Shown: positions 14,278 through 23,313, counted from the first letter of the stretch. The stretch is DNA of 34,327 nt from Actinobacteria bacterium UBA5176 (GCA_002413305.1 DHWS01000060.1:1-34327); one strand, 5' to 3'. Numbers and translations: made by a program. The notes: generated by a model from the sequence alone, not told the origin.

Positions 14278-14964
14278 CTACAGGCAGGGACCGCCCGTCG
14301 TCGCCTGGCAGATCCCGTTCGCGATGACGTCCACGAACGAGTGGATCGGCCCGAAGATGATGAAGAAGATCACCAGCATGAACAGGGCTCCGTACTGCTC
14401 CATGTTCGCCAGGACCTCCTGGGGCCGGGGCGGCAGGTAGCGCGTCACCACTCGCGTCATGTCCAGCGGTGGGATTGGGATCAGGTTGAAGGCCGCCAGC
14501 AGGGCGTTGGCCACCACCGCGTCGGTGAGGAACTGGCCCAGTCGCCCCGGCCCGCCCGCCACCCGCAGCACCAGCCCGAACGCGAAAGCGAGCACCAGGT
14601 TCGCGGCCGGTCCCGCCAGCGCGATGTAGGTGACGTGATGGTTCTTGGTTCTCAGGCTCCACGGGTTGAGCTCCTGTGGCTTCGCATAGCCGAACACGAA
14701 GGGGTTCCCCGAGAGCAGCACGACCAGCAGGAGGATCGCCGGGAGGATGATCGTCCCGAAAGGATCAACGTGGACTTTAGGGTTCAGGCTGAGCCGGCCG
14801 TGCAGCTTCGGGGTCAGGTCACCCAGGCGCAACGCGACCCAGGCATGTGCGAACTCGTGGACGGACAGGCCGAGGACGAAGGCCACCGCCAGGAACACCA
14901 CGTCGAACGCCGAGCGCATCGTCGCCGCCGCAAGAACCACCGCGCCGGCCGAGTGCACGATCAT
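14278..14964 (-). CDS. Site-2 protease family membrane metalloprotease
   Basis: 228 residues from the ATG at 14964, which overlaps the deoA stop as ATGA. About six membrane segments. The zinc motif HEFAH (36-40) lies in the first membrane segments, and the second motif NLIPIPPLDMTRV has Asn160 and Asp168. Most relatives have DG after PPL; here it is DM. Members cleave transmembrane substrates such as anti-sigma factors. LHGRLSLNPKVHVDPFG and LAGPAANLVLA are typical of the compact S2P branch without PDZ domains. Substrate unknown. It is the third gene of the coupled deoB-deoA-S2P set. Confidence 0.9.
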   Translation of the reverse strand: MIVHSAGAVVLAAATMRSAFDVVFLAVAFVLGLSVHEFAHAWVALRLGDLTPKLHGRLSLNPKVHVDPFGTIILPAILLLVVLLSGNPFVFGYAKPQELNPWSLRTKNHHVTYIALAGPAANLVLAFAFGLVLRVAGGPGRLGQFLTDAVVANALLAAFNLIPIPPLDMTRVVTRYLPPRPQEVLANMEQYGALFMLVIFFIIFGPIHSFVDVIANGICQATTGGPCL

Positions 14965-16316
14965 CGCCCTTCCGACCCTGGGAGCTCGCCCACCGACGCG
15001 TCCCCGAACCGGCCGAGCACGAGGGGCAGCGGTTCGACGGGCGCATCCGACCAGGTCACCGACCGTTGGACCCTGCCCGGCAGGCGTTCGACCTGCTCCC
15101 GGGACCGGCCGTGCAAGCGGGCGATCAGATCCGTCGCCTCCACGCGGTCGCCGACCGAGACCAGGAACTCGATCCCCGCGGCAGGATCGATGCTCTCTCC
15201 CTTCTTCATCCGCCCGGCTCCAAGGGCCGTTGCCGCCTTGCCCAGGTCCTCCGCGTCGACGGTTCGAACCCATCCAGCCCTGCCCGCGGGCACGTCCATC
15301 ACGACCGGAGCTCCTGGGAGGACGGAGGCCGGGTCGTCGGTCACGCGGGGATCGCCCCCCTGCGCTTCCACCATCCGGGCGAAGGCTTCGAGGGCAGCGC
15401 CCGAATCCATCGCCCGCTCGGCATCCGCGCCGGCCTCGGCGAAGCCCCGTCCGGTGAGTAGCACGAGAGCCTCGGCCGCGAAGGCCACCGAGAGGTCCCG
15501 CACCCGGCCCCGCTCCTCGCCGGCGAGGATCCGGACCGCCTCGGCGATGTCCAGCGCGTTCCCGATGGCCCGGCCCAGCGGCTGCGACATCTCCGTCACC
15601 CACGCCCGAGCCCGCCGCCCGCGGTGTGCCGCCAGGCCTACGCACGCCTCGGCCAGGTCCCGGCCCCGGGTCGGCGTCTTCATGAACGCGCCGCTCCCCG
15701 CCTTGACGTCCAGCATGATCAGGTCGGTGGCCACGGCGAGCTTCTTGCACATCACGCTGGCGGCGATCAGCGGGATGCTCGCCACGGTGCCGGTGGCGTC
15801 GCGAAGCGCGTAGAAGGCACCATCGGCCGGCACGAGGTCCTTCGACTGTCCGGCCACCGCGCACCCCACCTCCTCCACCTGGCGCTCGAGCTCGTCCGGG
15901 GAGAGATCGGTCCGTAACCCCGGGATCGACTCGAGTTTGTCGAGGGTTCCCCCCGTGTGCCCGAGCCCCCGGCCCGACAGCTTGGCGACCGCCAGTCCCA
16001 GCGAGGCGGCCAGGGGCGCGAACACGAGCGTCACGCCGTCGCTCACCCCCCCGGTCGAGTGCTTGTCGACCTTCGGCCGTGAGACCCCACTGAGGGCGAT
16101 GGTCTCCCCGGAGTCGATCATGGCCCCCGTCATCGCCGCCGTCTCCGCGACGGACATCCCCTGCAGATACGCGGCCATCAGGAACGCCGCCGCCAGGTAG
16201 TCCGGCACCTCCCCGCGCCCGTACCCGAGGACGAATCGCCGTAGCGCCTCGTCTTCGACCTCCCCTCCGTCGCGCTTGACCGCCACCACTTCACGGAAGT
16301 CGAACACGCTGCTCAC
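14961..16316 (-). CDS. deoA: Pyrimidine-nucleoside / thymidine phosphorylase
   Basis: 451 residues, full length. Splits thymidine, deoxyuridine or uridine with phosphate to the base and (deoxy)ribose-1-phosphate. The signature SGRGLGHTGGTLDKLES is complete; KHSTGGVSDGVTL and KKLAVATDLIMLDVKAGSGAFMKT are the phosphate and pyrimidine regions. The GTG start overlaps the deoB stop (GTGA), so the phosphorylase and phosphopentomutase are made together. The sequence does not settle thymidine versus broader pyrimidine specificity. Confidence 0.95.
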   Translation of the reverse strand: MSSVFDFREVVAVKRDGGEVEDEALRRFVLGYGRGEVPDYLAAAFLMAAYLQGMSVAETAAMTGAMIDSGETIALSGVSRPKVDKHSTGGVSDGVTLVFAPLAASLGLAVAKLSGRGLGHTGGTLDKLESIPGLRTDLSPDELERQVEEVGCAVAGQSKDLVPADGAFYALRDATGTVASIPLIAASVMCKKLAVATDLIMLDVKAGSGAFMKTPTRGRDLAEACVGLAAHRGRRARAWVTEMSQPLGRAIGNALDIAEAVRILAGEERGRVRDLSVAFAAEALVLLTGRGFAEAGADAERAMDSGAALEAFARMVEAQGGDPRVTDDPASVLPGAPVVMDVPAGRAGWVRTVDAEDLGKAATALGAGRMKKGESIDPAAGIEFLVSVGDRVEATDLIARLHGRSREQVERLPGRVQRSVTWSDAPVEPLPLVLGRFGDASVGELPGSEGR

Positions 16317-17512
16317 GGGCGTCGTCCTCGCAGCTGCGGAGCGAAGGTCGCGCCCGACAGGCCGTCGAAAGGGACGTCGAGGATCTCGGCGATCGTGGCG
16401 CCGAGGTCGCCGAACCCTGCGCGCACCCCAAGCGCGACCGGCTCGGAGGAGGGGGCTCCCCAGACCAGGGCGGGCGTGTGCTCCCGGGTATGATCGGTGG
16501 ACGGGCTGGTCGGGTCGCAGCCGTGGTCGCCGGTCAGGAACAGGATCCCGTCCCCCGCCACAGCGTCGAACAGCTCCGGGAGCCGGCGGTCGAACGACTC
16601 GATGCAGCGCGCGTACCCGGTCGGGTCGTTCCGGTGCCCGTACTTCGAGTCGAAGTCGACCAGGTTCGACACGATCAGCGAGCGGCCCGGCCGGCCCAGG
16701 TACTCCAGGCTGATGTCGACCCCGTCGTCGTTCGATCGCGAATAGCGGAAGTCACCGATCCCGTGCCCGTCGAAGATGTCCCGGATCTTGCCGACCCCGT
16801 ACACGGCCACCCCGGCCTCGGATGCCCGATCCAGCAGCGTCGGTCCCGGAGGCGGCACCGAATAGTCCCGCCGGTCCGGCGTGCGGACGAACGCACCCGG
16901 CTCGCCTGCGAACGGCCGGGCGATCACCCGTCCCAACCGATGCTCCCCATCCAACAGCCCTCGCGCGATCCTGCACCACTCGTACAGCTGCTCGAGCGGC
17001 GCCACGTCGACGTGGCACGCGACCTGGAAGACCGAATCGCCGCTCGTGTACACGATCGGCCGGCCGGTGCGCAGGTGCTCCTCGCCGAGCTCGGCGATGA
17101 TCTCCGTCCCCGAGGCCGGCCGGTTCCCCAGCACCGTCCGGCCGATCCGTTCCTCGAAGGGTTCGATGACCTCCTTGGGAAAACCATTGGGGTACAAGGG
17201 AAATGCCCGGTCCAGCACGATACCGGCCACCTCCCAGTGGCCCGTCGTGGTGTCCTTCCCGGCCGAGCGTTCGGTGAGCTTCCCGTGGGCGGTGCCGGGA
17301 TCGGGCGAGCACCCCAGACCTTCGACCTCCGTCAGGCACCCGAGCCCGAGCCGGGCCAAGTTCGGCGCCCGGATGCCGCCGACGGCCCGGGCGGTGTTCC
17401 CGATCGTGTTCGACCCGGCGTCGCCGTACGAGCCCGCGTCCGGCGCCTCGCCCACGCCGAAGGAGTCGCACACGACCAGCAGCACGCGCCGGATCTCATC
17501 CCATCTGGCCAC
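16313..17512 (-). CDS. deoB: Phosphopentomutase
   Basis: 399 residues. Interconverts (deoxy)ribose-1-phosphate and -5-phosphate, linking nucleoside breakdown to central metabolism. An alkaline-phosphatase-superfamily enzyme with metal ligands in VVCDSFGVGEAPDAG (Asp16), the phosphothreonine region GKDTTTGHWE, and LTGDHGCDPTSPSTDHTREHTP. The GTG start follows the xerD stop by 5 nt, with GGAGG about 10 nt upstream. A xerD-deoB-nucleoside phosphorylase order is also familiar from Bacillus. Confidence 0.95.
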   Translation of the reverse strand: MARWDEIRRVLLVVCDSFGVGEAPDAGSYGDAGSNTIGNTARAVGGIRAPNLARLGLGCLTEVEGLGCSPDPGTAHGKLTERSAGKDTTTGHWEVAGIVLDRAFPLYPNGFPKEVIEPFEERIGRTVLGNRPASGTEIIAELGEEHLRTGRPIVYTSGDSVFQVACHVDVAPLEQLYEWCRIARGLLDGEHRLGRVIARPFAGEPGAFVRTPDRRDYSVPPPGPTLLDRASEAGVAVYGVGKIRDIFDGHGIGDFRYSRSNDDGVDISLEYLGRPGRSLIVSNLVDFDSKYGHRNDPTGYARCIESFDRRLPELFDAVAGDGILFLTGDHGCDPTSPSTDHTREHTPALVWGAPSSEPVALGVRAGFGDLGATIAEILDVPFDGLSGATFAPQLRGRRP

Positions 17513-17517
17513 GGTGG

Positions 17518-18492
17518 TCAGGCCTCCGGAGTTGGCGATGCCGCGTTCGCGAACCGGGCTCTCGGGTGGGCCGCGAAATACTCCTCCCGCAGCCGCTGCC
17601 CGGTGATCAGCGTGTAGATCTGGGTGGTGGTCAGGGATGCGTGCCCGAGGAGTTCCTGCACCACCCGGATGTCCGCTCCTCCTTCGAGCAGATGCGTGGC
17701 GAACGAATGCCGGAGCGTGTGGGGGGTGACGCGCCGGTGCACGCCGGCCCGCTTCGCCGTCTTCTTGAGCACGATCGCCGCGCCCTGGCGCGACAACCGG
17801 CCTCCGCGAAGGTTCAGGAACAGAGCCGGCCCGGAACGGAAGCGAGCCAGCGACGGTCGAGATCGACTGAGGTAGGACTCCACGGCGGTGACCGCGAACC
17901 GGCCGAGCGGCACCACGCGCTCCTTGTCCCCCTTGCCGACCACCCGTACGCTGCCTTCGTCCAGGTCGAGGTCGTCCACGTCAAGTCCGACCGCCTCGGA
18001 GATCCGAAGCCCCGCGCCGTACATCGTCTCGAGGAGCGCCCGGTCGCGGATACCGGCCGTCTCCGCGTCCGGTGGAGCCGACAGGATCCGGGCGACCTCC
18101 TCCACCGTCAGCGGATGCGGCAGGGTGCGCGGGACCTTCGGACGGGCCACCGACGCCGAAGGATCCGCATCCGTGTCCCCCTCTCGGAGCAGGAACCGGT
18201 GGAAGTTCCTGACCGCAGCCAGCGCCCGCGCCACCGACGAGGCTCGATACCGGCGGCCCTCGACGTACTCGGTCGCCGACAGCGAGGCCACGAACGACCC
18301 CACCGCCGCCTCGTCCGCCGCGGTGGCGTCGCCCACCCCCGCCATCAGCAAGAACGCGGCATACCGGCTGAGGTCCCGCCGGTACGCCTCCAGTGTGTTG
18401 GGCGAGAGCCCCCGCTCCACCGACAGGTAGTCGAGGTACCGGGCGATCTGCCCCGCCACCGGATCCGCCGTGAACGTCCCGGGCCCGATCAC
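17518..18492 (-). CDS. xerD: Tyrosine recombinase XerD
   Basis: 324 residues. Resolves chromosome dimers at dif with XerC. All catalytic residues are present: Arg163 (GAGLRISE), Lys187 (VGKGDKER), His258-x-x-Arg261 (TPHTLRHSF), His284 (LLGHASLTTTQIY) and nucleophile Tyr293. The N-terminal SAM-like domain begins IARYLDYLSVERGLSPNTLEAYRRDL. The surrounding housekeeping genes argue against a phage integrase. The GTG start has no convincing ribosome-binding site of its own but overlaps the stop of an 18-codon upstream ORF that does. Confidence 0.94.
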   Translation of the reverse strand: MIGPGTFTADPVAGQIARYLDYLSVERGLSPNTLEAYRRDLSRYAAFLLMAGVGDATAADEAAVGSFVASLSATEYVEGRRYRASSVARALAAVRNFHRFLLREGDTDADPSASVARPKVPRTLPHPLTVEEVARILSAPPDAETAGIRDRALLETMYGAGLRISEAVGLDVDDLDLDEGSVRVVGKGDKERVVPLGRFAVTAVESYLSRSRPSLARFRSGPALFLNLRGGRLSRQGAAIVLKKTAKRAGVHRRVTPHTLRHSFATHLLEGGADIRVVQELLGHASLTTTQIYTLITGQRLREEYFAAHPRARFANAASPTPEA

Positions 18493-18545
18493 GGTCCCGG
18501 CCGCCGATGCCCGCGGCGCGGAGCCTCGTTCGGAATGCCGATCAA
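18489..18545 (-). CDS. Small upstream ORF coupled to xerD (candidate leader peptide)
   Basis: 18 codons starting TTG at 18545, peptide M-IGIPNEAPRRGHRRPGP. A very strong Shine-Dalgarno GGAGGAGG (18556-18563) lies 10 nt upstream, while xerD has none. Its TGA overlaps the xerD GTG as GTGA. This would let ribosomes loaded on the mini-ORF restart at xerD. It could also mark a miscalled xerD start, though the xerD frame has no earlier start codon. Confidence 0.45.
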   Translation of the reverse strand: MIGIPNEAPRRGHRRPGP

Positions 18546-18578
18546 CGTCCTGGTACCTCCTCCGGCCGGCCGGCCGTC

Positions 18579-18584
18579 AGGATA
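18579..18584 (-). promoter_or_regulatory. Candidate -10 element upstream of the xerD leader ORF
   Basis: Minus-strand TATCCT lies 15 nt before the GGAGGAGG site; TTGGGC occurs 15 nt further upstream as a poorly spaced -35. It would start a transcript near 18572 covering the mini-ORF, xerD, deoB, deoA and the protease. Confidence 0.35.
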
Positions 18585-18636
18585 CCCCACGCCGATCGCG
18601 CCCAAGGATCCGTGAAGGCGGCCATCCGGATGGGGC

Positions 18637-19143
18637 TCAGAGCGAACGTTCGAGCCCGACCAGGAGGAGTCCGCACACGCTCTTCGCATCGATGATCCGG
18701 CCGTCCCGGATCGCCCGCATCGCTTCCTCCAGCGGCATGAGCACCACGTCGATGCCGTCCTCCGTCATCCCGCCCTCCATCGGCTCGGCCGATGCGGCGA
18801 AGAGCTCGATGCGTTCGTCGGTGAACCCGGGCGAGGTGAAGATCGAACCGAGCGGGCGCAGATCCGATGCCCGGTACCCCGTCTCCTCGAGCAGCTCGCG
18901 CGCCGCGCATCCCGTTCCGTCCTCGCCCTCGACGTCGAAGATCCCGGCGGGGATCTCCAGCAGCGGCCGCCGGACCGCTTCGCGAAGCTGCCGCACCAGC
19001 ACCACGTCGCCGGACGCGGTCAGCGGGACGACGGCGCAGGCGCCGGGATGATGGACGACCTCGCGGTCGCCGGATGGCCAGGACTCGACCGCCACGTGCA
19101 GGAGCGTACCGTCGAAGACGTTCCGGGTGGCCTCGGGCTCCAA
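18637..19143 (-). CDS. Nudix hydrolase, ADP-ribose pyrophosphatase-like
   Basis: 168 residues from a TTG at 19143, 13 nt after the pyrG stop. The Nudix box is GIFDVEGEDGTGCAARELLEETGY; it has one extra residue between the first Gly and Glu, which is also seen in the mycobacterial Rv1700 branch. LEIPAG before the box and the region SPGFTDERIELFAA after it fit ADP-ribose pyrophosphatases that release AMP and ribose-5-phosphate. The gene keeps its place between pyrG and xerD as in M. tuberculosis. Confidence 0.9.
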   Translation of the reverse strand: MEPEATRNVFDGTLLHVAVESWPSGDREVVHHPGACAVVPLTASGDVVLVRQLREAVRRPLLEIPAGIFDVEGEDGTGCAARELLEETGYRASDLRPLGSIFTSPGFTDERIELFAASAEPMEGGMTEDGIDVVLMPLEEAMRAIRDGRIIDAKSVCGLLLVGLERSL

Positions 19144-19156
19144 CCGCTTCGAGACC

Positions 19157-20803
19157 TCAGCCGGGAACCACGATGGACGCGTCGAAGGCTGCCTGACGGC
19201 GGGCCAGCGCGGCTCCGACGAACTCGCGGAACAGCGGATGCGGCCGCGTGGGCCGGGACTTCAGCTCGGGATGAAACTGCCCGGCCATGAAGAACGGGTG
19301 ATCGGGGAGTTCGATGATCTCGACCAGCCGTCCGTCCGGCGACATCCCCGAGAACACCATCCCCCGGTCGCGAAGAACCTGGTGGTACGCCGGGTTGACC
19401 TCGTACCGATGGCGATGCCGTTCGTGCGCCACCGCCTCCCCGTACAGCATCCGAGCCCGCGACCCCTCCGACAGCTCGGCCGGGTACGACCCCAGGCGCA
19501 TGGTCCCCCCCAGGTCGATCACGCCGTGCTGGTCGGGCAGCAGGTCGATGACGGGGTGCGGGGTGTGCGGGTCGAACTCCGAGGAGTTCGCGTCCTCCAG
19601 CCCGCAGACGTGCCGGGCGAACTCGATCACCGCGCACTGCAAGCCCAGGCACAGCCCGAGGTACGGGACGCGGTTCTCGCGCGCATACCGGATGGCTTCG
19701 ACCTTGCCTTCGACGCCCCGGATGCCGAAGCCGCCGGGGACGAGGATGCCGTCCATCCGCTCGAGCACCGCGTCGGCCCCGCCGGCGATCAGCTCGTCGG
19801 AGGCGATCCAGGTCAGGTTGACCTTCACGCCGTGGTGGAAGCCCCCATGCTTGAGCGCCTCCATCACCGACAGGTACGCGTCGCGGAGGTGCACGTACTT
19901 GCCGACGATGGCCACGTCAACCGGCATCGAAGCCCGGTGGACGCGGTCGACCAGTCCGCGCCACTCGGCGAGGTCGGGCTCCTCGTCCTCGGGGAGCCGC
20001 AGCAGGTGGGCCAGGTAGGCGTCCAGTCCTTCGCGGTGCAGGATCAGCGGGATCTCGTAGATCGACTCCGCGTCGGGGGCGGAGACGACCGCCCGTGTCT
20101 CCACGTCGCACAGCAACGAGATCTTCTCCTTCAGGTTGCGGCTGATGGGCCGCTCCGACCGGGCCACGATCACGTCGGGCTGGATCCCGATCGACCGGAG
20201 CTCGCGCACCGAGTGTTGCGTGGGCTTCGTCTTCACCTCGCCGGTCGGCCCGATCATGGGAACCAGCGAGACGTGCACGAACGCCACGTTGTCGCGCCCG
20301 ACCTCGTTGCGGAGCTGGCGGATCGCCTCCAGGAAGGGGAGCGATTCGATGTCGCCGACCGTCCCCCCGACCTCGATCACGCAGACGTCGGCGTCGGTGG
20401 CGGCAGCCAGGCGGCGGATGCGGTCCTTGATCTCGTTCGTGATGTGCGGGATGACCTGCACGGTCTTGCCCAGGAACTCGCCGCGGCGCTCCTTGCTTAT
20501 GACGGTCTGGTAGATCGCGCCGGTGGTGGCGTTCGACTCCCGGCCCAGCGATTCGTCCGTGAAGCGTTCGTAGTGCCCGAGGTCCAGATCGGTCTCGGCC
20601 CCGTCGTCCAGCACGAACACCTCGCCGTGCTCGAACGGGTTCATGGTGCCGGGGTCGACGTTGATGTACGGGTCGAGCTTCTGAAGCGTGACGCGGAGGC
20701 CGCGGGACTTGAGGAGGCGAGCCAGGGAGGCGGAGGTGATGCCCTTCCCGAGGCCCGAGGCGACTCCTCCGGTGATGAATACGAATTTCGTTCGCTCAGG
20801 CAC
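19157..20803 (-). CDS. pyrG: CTP synthase
   Basis: 548 residues. Aminates UTP to CTP using glutamine and ATP. The synthase domain starts [31 protein letters not shown], with [40 protein letters not shown]. The class-I amidotransferase half has [11 protein letters not shown] and the nucleophile elbow GLCLGLQ (Cys385), plus a catalytic His-Pro-Glu in [18 protein letters not shown]. The GTG start has no clear ribosome-binding site and an extended -10 promoter 11 nt upstream. No GGGC-type start for reiterative control, as used by Bacillus pyrG, was seen. Confidence 0.97.
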   Translation of the reverse strand: MPERTKFVFITGGVASGLGKGITSASLARLLKSRGLRVTLQKLDPYINVDPGTMNPFEHGEVFVLDDGAETDLDLGHYERFTDESLGRESNATTGAIYQTVISKERRGEFLGKTVQVIPHITNEIKDRIRRLAAATDADVCVIEVGGTVGDIESLPFLEAIRQLRNEVGRDNVAFVHVSLVPMIGPTGEVKTKPTQHSVRELRSIGIQPDVIVARSERPISRNLKEKISLLCDVETRAVVSAPDAESIYEIPLILHREGLDAYLAHLLRLPEDEEPDLAEWRGLVDRVHRASMPVDVAIVGKYVHLRDAYLSVMEALKHGGFHHGVKVNLTWIASDELIAGGADAVLERMDGILVPGGFGIRGVEGKVEAIRYARENRVPYLGLCLGLQCAVIEFARHVCGLEDANSSEFDPHTPHPVIDLLPDQHGVIDLGGTMRLGSYPAELSEGSRARMLYGEAVAHERHRHRYEVNPAYHQVLRDRGMVFSGMSPDGRLVEIIELPDHPFFMAGQFHPELKSRPTRPHPLFREFVGAALARRQAAFDASIVVPG

Positions 20804-20814
20804 TACGGGATTTC

Positions 20815-20820
20815 ACTTTA
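20815..20820 (-). promoter_or_regulatory. Extended -10 promoter of pyrG
   Basis: Minus-strand TGATAAAGT, an extended -10 (TGN plus TAAAGT at 20815-20820), lies in the 49-bp gap before pyrG and ends 11 nt upstream of its GTG. The predicted leader is about 5 nt. No strong -35 was found. Confidence 0.5.
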
Positions 20821-20852
20821 TCAGCGGAATCGCCGGGTGAGAAGCATTTCGC

Positions 20853-21707
20853 TCAGGAAGGCGCGGAATCTTCGGCCCGCAGCCCACCTGGCAGGCGACC
20901 GAGCGCGTCGAACCATCGGAGCGCCGGCACAGCCTGGATCACCCGGGACAGTGTGACGGTCTCGGACAGCCAATGCACCATCAGCACGAATGCCAGCGCC
21001 ACCCCCAGCCCCCACGTGGGAACCGTCTCGAACACGGCCACCCCCAGGAGGAACCCCAGCAGGTTCGCACCGGTGTCGCCCAGCATCGCGTGCTCCCGCA
21101 GGTCGAACGGAAGCGCCGCGAGCGCTGCGCCGAACCCGATCGGCACGATCACGGGGTCGTGGCGGGCGGCGAACGGCCCAAGCGCAAGCGCCACCACCAG
21201 CGCGTATTTCACCGACCGGGCCGGCCGGACGTCCAGCAGGTTCCACGCGTTGGCGGTCCCAGCGATCACCGGGATCCCCAGCAGGACCCGCCAGACCGGA
21301 CCCCCGGTGGACAGGACGACGGCCGCCGCCGCTGCCACGATCACGACCAGCTTCACGAGTCCCGGCGTGAGCCGGCCACGCGAACCCTCCCGGAGATGCC
21401 CGGCCAGCCCACGGCCCCGCCCCGGCCGGCGGTCGTCCTGCCACCCGGCCGCCAGCACCAGGAAGGCGCCGAGCAGCTGCGCGGCCCGGACGCTCGTTCG
21501 GAACCGGAACGCCCCATGGCTGCCCGACATCACCAGTGCCACCGACAGCAGAACCAGGACCGACGCGCCGGCCGCCGGGCCCAGGGCCACGCGGAGACGG
21601 CGGCCCCGGTAGTTCTCGGCCTCGGGCACGCGGGCCCCCCGCATGGCCACCAGGGACGCTGCCGTCAGCGCGAACGAGCCCCCCGCGAGCAGCACGAAGA
21701 ACGTCAT
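20853..21707 (-). CDS. MraY/WecA-like polyprenyl-phosphate sugar-1-phosphate transferase (PNPT family)
   Basis: 284 residues from the ATG at 21707, which overlaps the GT2 stop as ATGA. The longer upstream frame shadows the GT2 gene. About eight hydrophobic segments. Family residues are GWQDDRR (Asp91/Asp92), NAWNLLD (Asn153, Asn156, Asp159) and MLGDTGANLLGF (Asp211). Members move a sugar-1-phosphate from a UDP-sugar onto undecaprenyl or decaprenyl phosphate at the inner face of the membrane. The protein is shorter than MraY, and the usual NLTDGLDGLA region reads NLLDVRPARSVK, so it is unlikely to be MraY itself. Substrate unknown. Its coupling to GT2, steB and steA points to a cell-envelope role. 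Confidence 0.8.
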   Translation of the reverse strand: MTFFVLLAGGSFALTAASLVAMRGARVPEAENYRGRRLRVALGPAAGASVLVLLSVALVMSGSHGAFRFRTSVRAAQLLGAFLVLAAGWQDDRRPGRGRGLAGHLREGSRGRLTPGLVKLVVIVAAAAAVVLSTGGPVWRVLLGIPVIAGTANAWNLLDVRPARSVKYALVVALALGPFAARHDPVIVPIGFGAALAALPFDLREHAMLGDTGANLLGFLLGVAVFETVPTWGLGVALAFVLMVHWLSETVTLSRVIQAVPALRWFDALGRLPGGLRAEDSAPS

Positions 21708-22381
21708 CGCATGCCCACGAGCCTCGGGGCCACCGCCAGCAGGATGTCGAGACCCTGTCCTGCCCGATGGACGAACCCCGACGGCCCGCGCCCCGTCGGA
21801 CGGTGGCGCATGATGACGGGGACCTCCACCACCCGGAATCCGAGCCGTCCCGCGTCCAGCAGCATGGCGGTCTCCAGCCCGAACCCTGCAGCGAGCGGCC
21901 GGCAGGCGAACAGCGCCTCGCGGGTCAGCGCTCGCTGTCCCGACAGGGGGGCATCGACGCGGAGTCCCGTTCCGGTTCGAACGGCCCACGAGGCCGCGGA
22001 CCGTACGATCCCGAATCCCCCACCAGCCAGAGCGGGGAGCCGGCCGACGGCCACGTCCGCCTCACCACGCAAGACCAGCTCCACCAGCGGTTCGGCCTCC
22101 GTTGCCGTATCGCCGACGTCGCCGTCGACCAGCACGTAGATTCCGGCGGGCGGCAACCGATCCAGCGCAGCCTCCAGCGCGCCGCCCTTCCCCCGGCCGC
22201 GCCGCAGCGACAACACCCTGGCCCCGGCGGCGTTCGCCTCCTCGGCCGTCCGGTCCCCGGAGCCGTCGTCGACCACCGCCACCTCGTCGATCGACGCCAC
22301 GGCTCGGAGCGCCTTCACCGTCAGGCCGATGGAACCCTCCTCGTCCCGCGCGGTGACCACGGCCAGCACGCCGGGCATCAC
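21704..22381 (-). CDS. GT2-family glycosyltransferase
   Basis: 225 residues. The start is GTG at 22381 (overlapping the steB stop) or ATG at 22378. GT-A fold features: VLAVVTARDEEGSIG, VVDDGSGDRTAE (Asp38/Asp39 for the nucleotide) and a DXD motif VDGDVGDT (Asp86, Asp88). The central VDAPLSGQRALTREAL and the C-terminal MRHRPTGRGPSGFVHRAGQ resemble the polyprenol-phosphate hexose synthase branch. It has no membrane segment, so it would act on a lipid carrier from the cytosol. It is coupled on both sides, to steB and to the PNPT gene, as if the two enzymes work in sequence. Sugar and acceptor unknown. Confidence 0.85.
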   Translation of the reverse strand: MMPGVLAVVTARDEEGSIGLTVKALRAVASIDEVAVVDDGSGDRTAEEANAAGARVLSLRRGRGKGGALEAALDRLPPAGIYVLVDGDVGDTATEAEPLVELVLRGEADVAVGRLPALAGGGFGIVRSAASWAVRTGTGLRVDAPLSGQRALTREALFACRPLAAGFGLETAMLLDAGRLGFRVVEVPVIMRHRPTGRGPSGFVHRAGQGLDILLAVAPRLVGMR

Positions 22382-23313
22382 GGCGTCGGGGCCGGCACCG
22401 GCGGGAGGATCGACGACGCGCTGCCGCGAACGCCGTAGTCGCCGCCGTTCCCCGGCGAAACGAGCAGCGCGCTCAGCCCGAGCACCACTGCGACCTGGCC
22501 CTGCACGGCGTCCGCATCGTCGACCGTCACCAGGTGCTGGTCGAGCGTGCCGTCCGCCCGGATGAGGGAGACGAAGTCGTACGCGGGGTCCTGGGCTTCT
22601 GCCGCCACTACCGGCTGCGACGCGGCGACGAGGCCCGCGGTGAGCGGGACAAGGAAGGACGCCGGATCGACCGAGGGCTGCGCCGGGCCCCCAGAGAGCA
22701 CGACGTCGGCCTGGACGGACGACCCGATCTCGGTGGGATCGCCGTTCGCAACGGGCCGAAGAGCGAGGAAGCCTCCGGAGATCAGCTGGCGGAGCACGTC
22801 CGGGCCGCTCGGGTCGGGACCGGCCGCCAGGCGCTGGGCCAGCACGGTGGCCGCCTCGGCCGACAGGTCGGCGGGCGTGGACGGTGACGTGGTGGCGCCG
22901 ATGGCCGCCTCGAGGTCCGATTCGGCCTTCTGGTCCGGGACGCCCATCCTGGACGTGGCGACCAGCTCGGCCACCACCGTCGCCCCGGCCTGCTGCAGCG
23001 CCCTGCGCACCCCGTCGACCTCCGACGGGTCGACCCCTTCCATGGTCACCAGGACGACTTCCTGCCCGGCCAGCTTGCCGGCGATGAGCTGCGGTTGGGC
23101 CTGCGTCATGAACCGGTTCAGGGCCGCAACCTCCGACTGGAGCTGGGAGACCTGCTGGCGGAGCGCGCCGGAGCTCCGGAGGGCCCGGTTCGCCTGCTGG
23201 TTGAGCTGGTCGATGATCCCCTGCTTGATGACGGTGGTGCCCATGAGGATCCCGACCGCGAGGGCGAGGAACACCGCCACGATCGAGACCAGGTGGTAGC
23301 GGAACGAGATCAA
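22378..23313 (-). CDS. steB: MctB/SteB-like membrane-anchored envelope protein
   Basis: 311 residues, close to M. tuberculosis Rv1698 in length. It begins ISFRYHLVSIVAVFLALAVGILMG, a single membrane helix (about 9-27), followed by a coiled coil (about 35-68, LRQQVSQLQSEVAALNRF) and a large extracytoplasmic domain. In mycobacteria the protein was reported as a copper-efflux factor (MctB); in Corynebacterium the homologue SteB works with SteA in cell-separation control. The TTG start overlaps the steA stop as TTGA. The C-terminus ends in a Pro-rich tail. Confidence 0.9.
   Translation of the reverse strand: MISFRYHLVSIVAVFLALAVGILMGTTVIKQGIIDQLNQQANRALRSSGALRQQVSQLQSEVAALNRFMTQAQPQLIAGKLAGQEVVLVTMEGVDPSEVDGVRRALQQAGATVVAELVATSRMGVPDQKAESDLEAAIGATTSPSTPADLSAEAATVLAQRLAAGPDPSGPDVLRQLISGGFLALRPVANGDPTEIGSSVQADVVLSGGPAQPSVDPASFLVPLTAGLVAASQPVVAAEAQDPAYDFVSLIRADGTLDQHLVTVDDADAVQGQVAVVLGLSALLVSPGNGGDYGVRGSASSILPPVPAPTP

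Noticed and set aside
17518..18492. Tyrosine recombinase as a sign of an integrated element
   Set aside because: Neighbours are conserved housekeeping genes in their usual order and no att-like repeat or cargo was seen; it is the chromosomal XerD.
20804..20852. Bacillus-type GGGC reiterative-transcription control of pyrG
   Set aside because: The predicted start region has no G-run after the -10, and the leader is only about 5 nt.
19127..20956. A 609-codon open frame on the plus strand
   Set aside because: Antisense to pyrG, which is unmistakable; composition is Arg/His/Asp-rich shadow.
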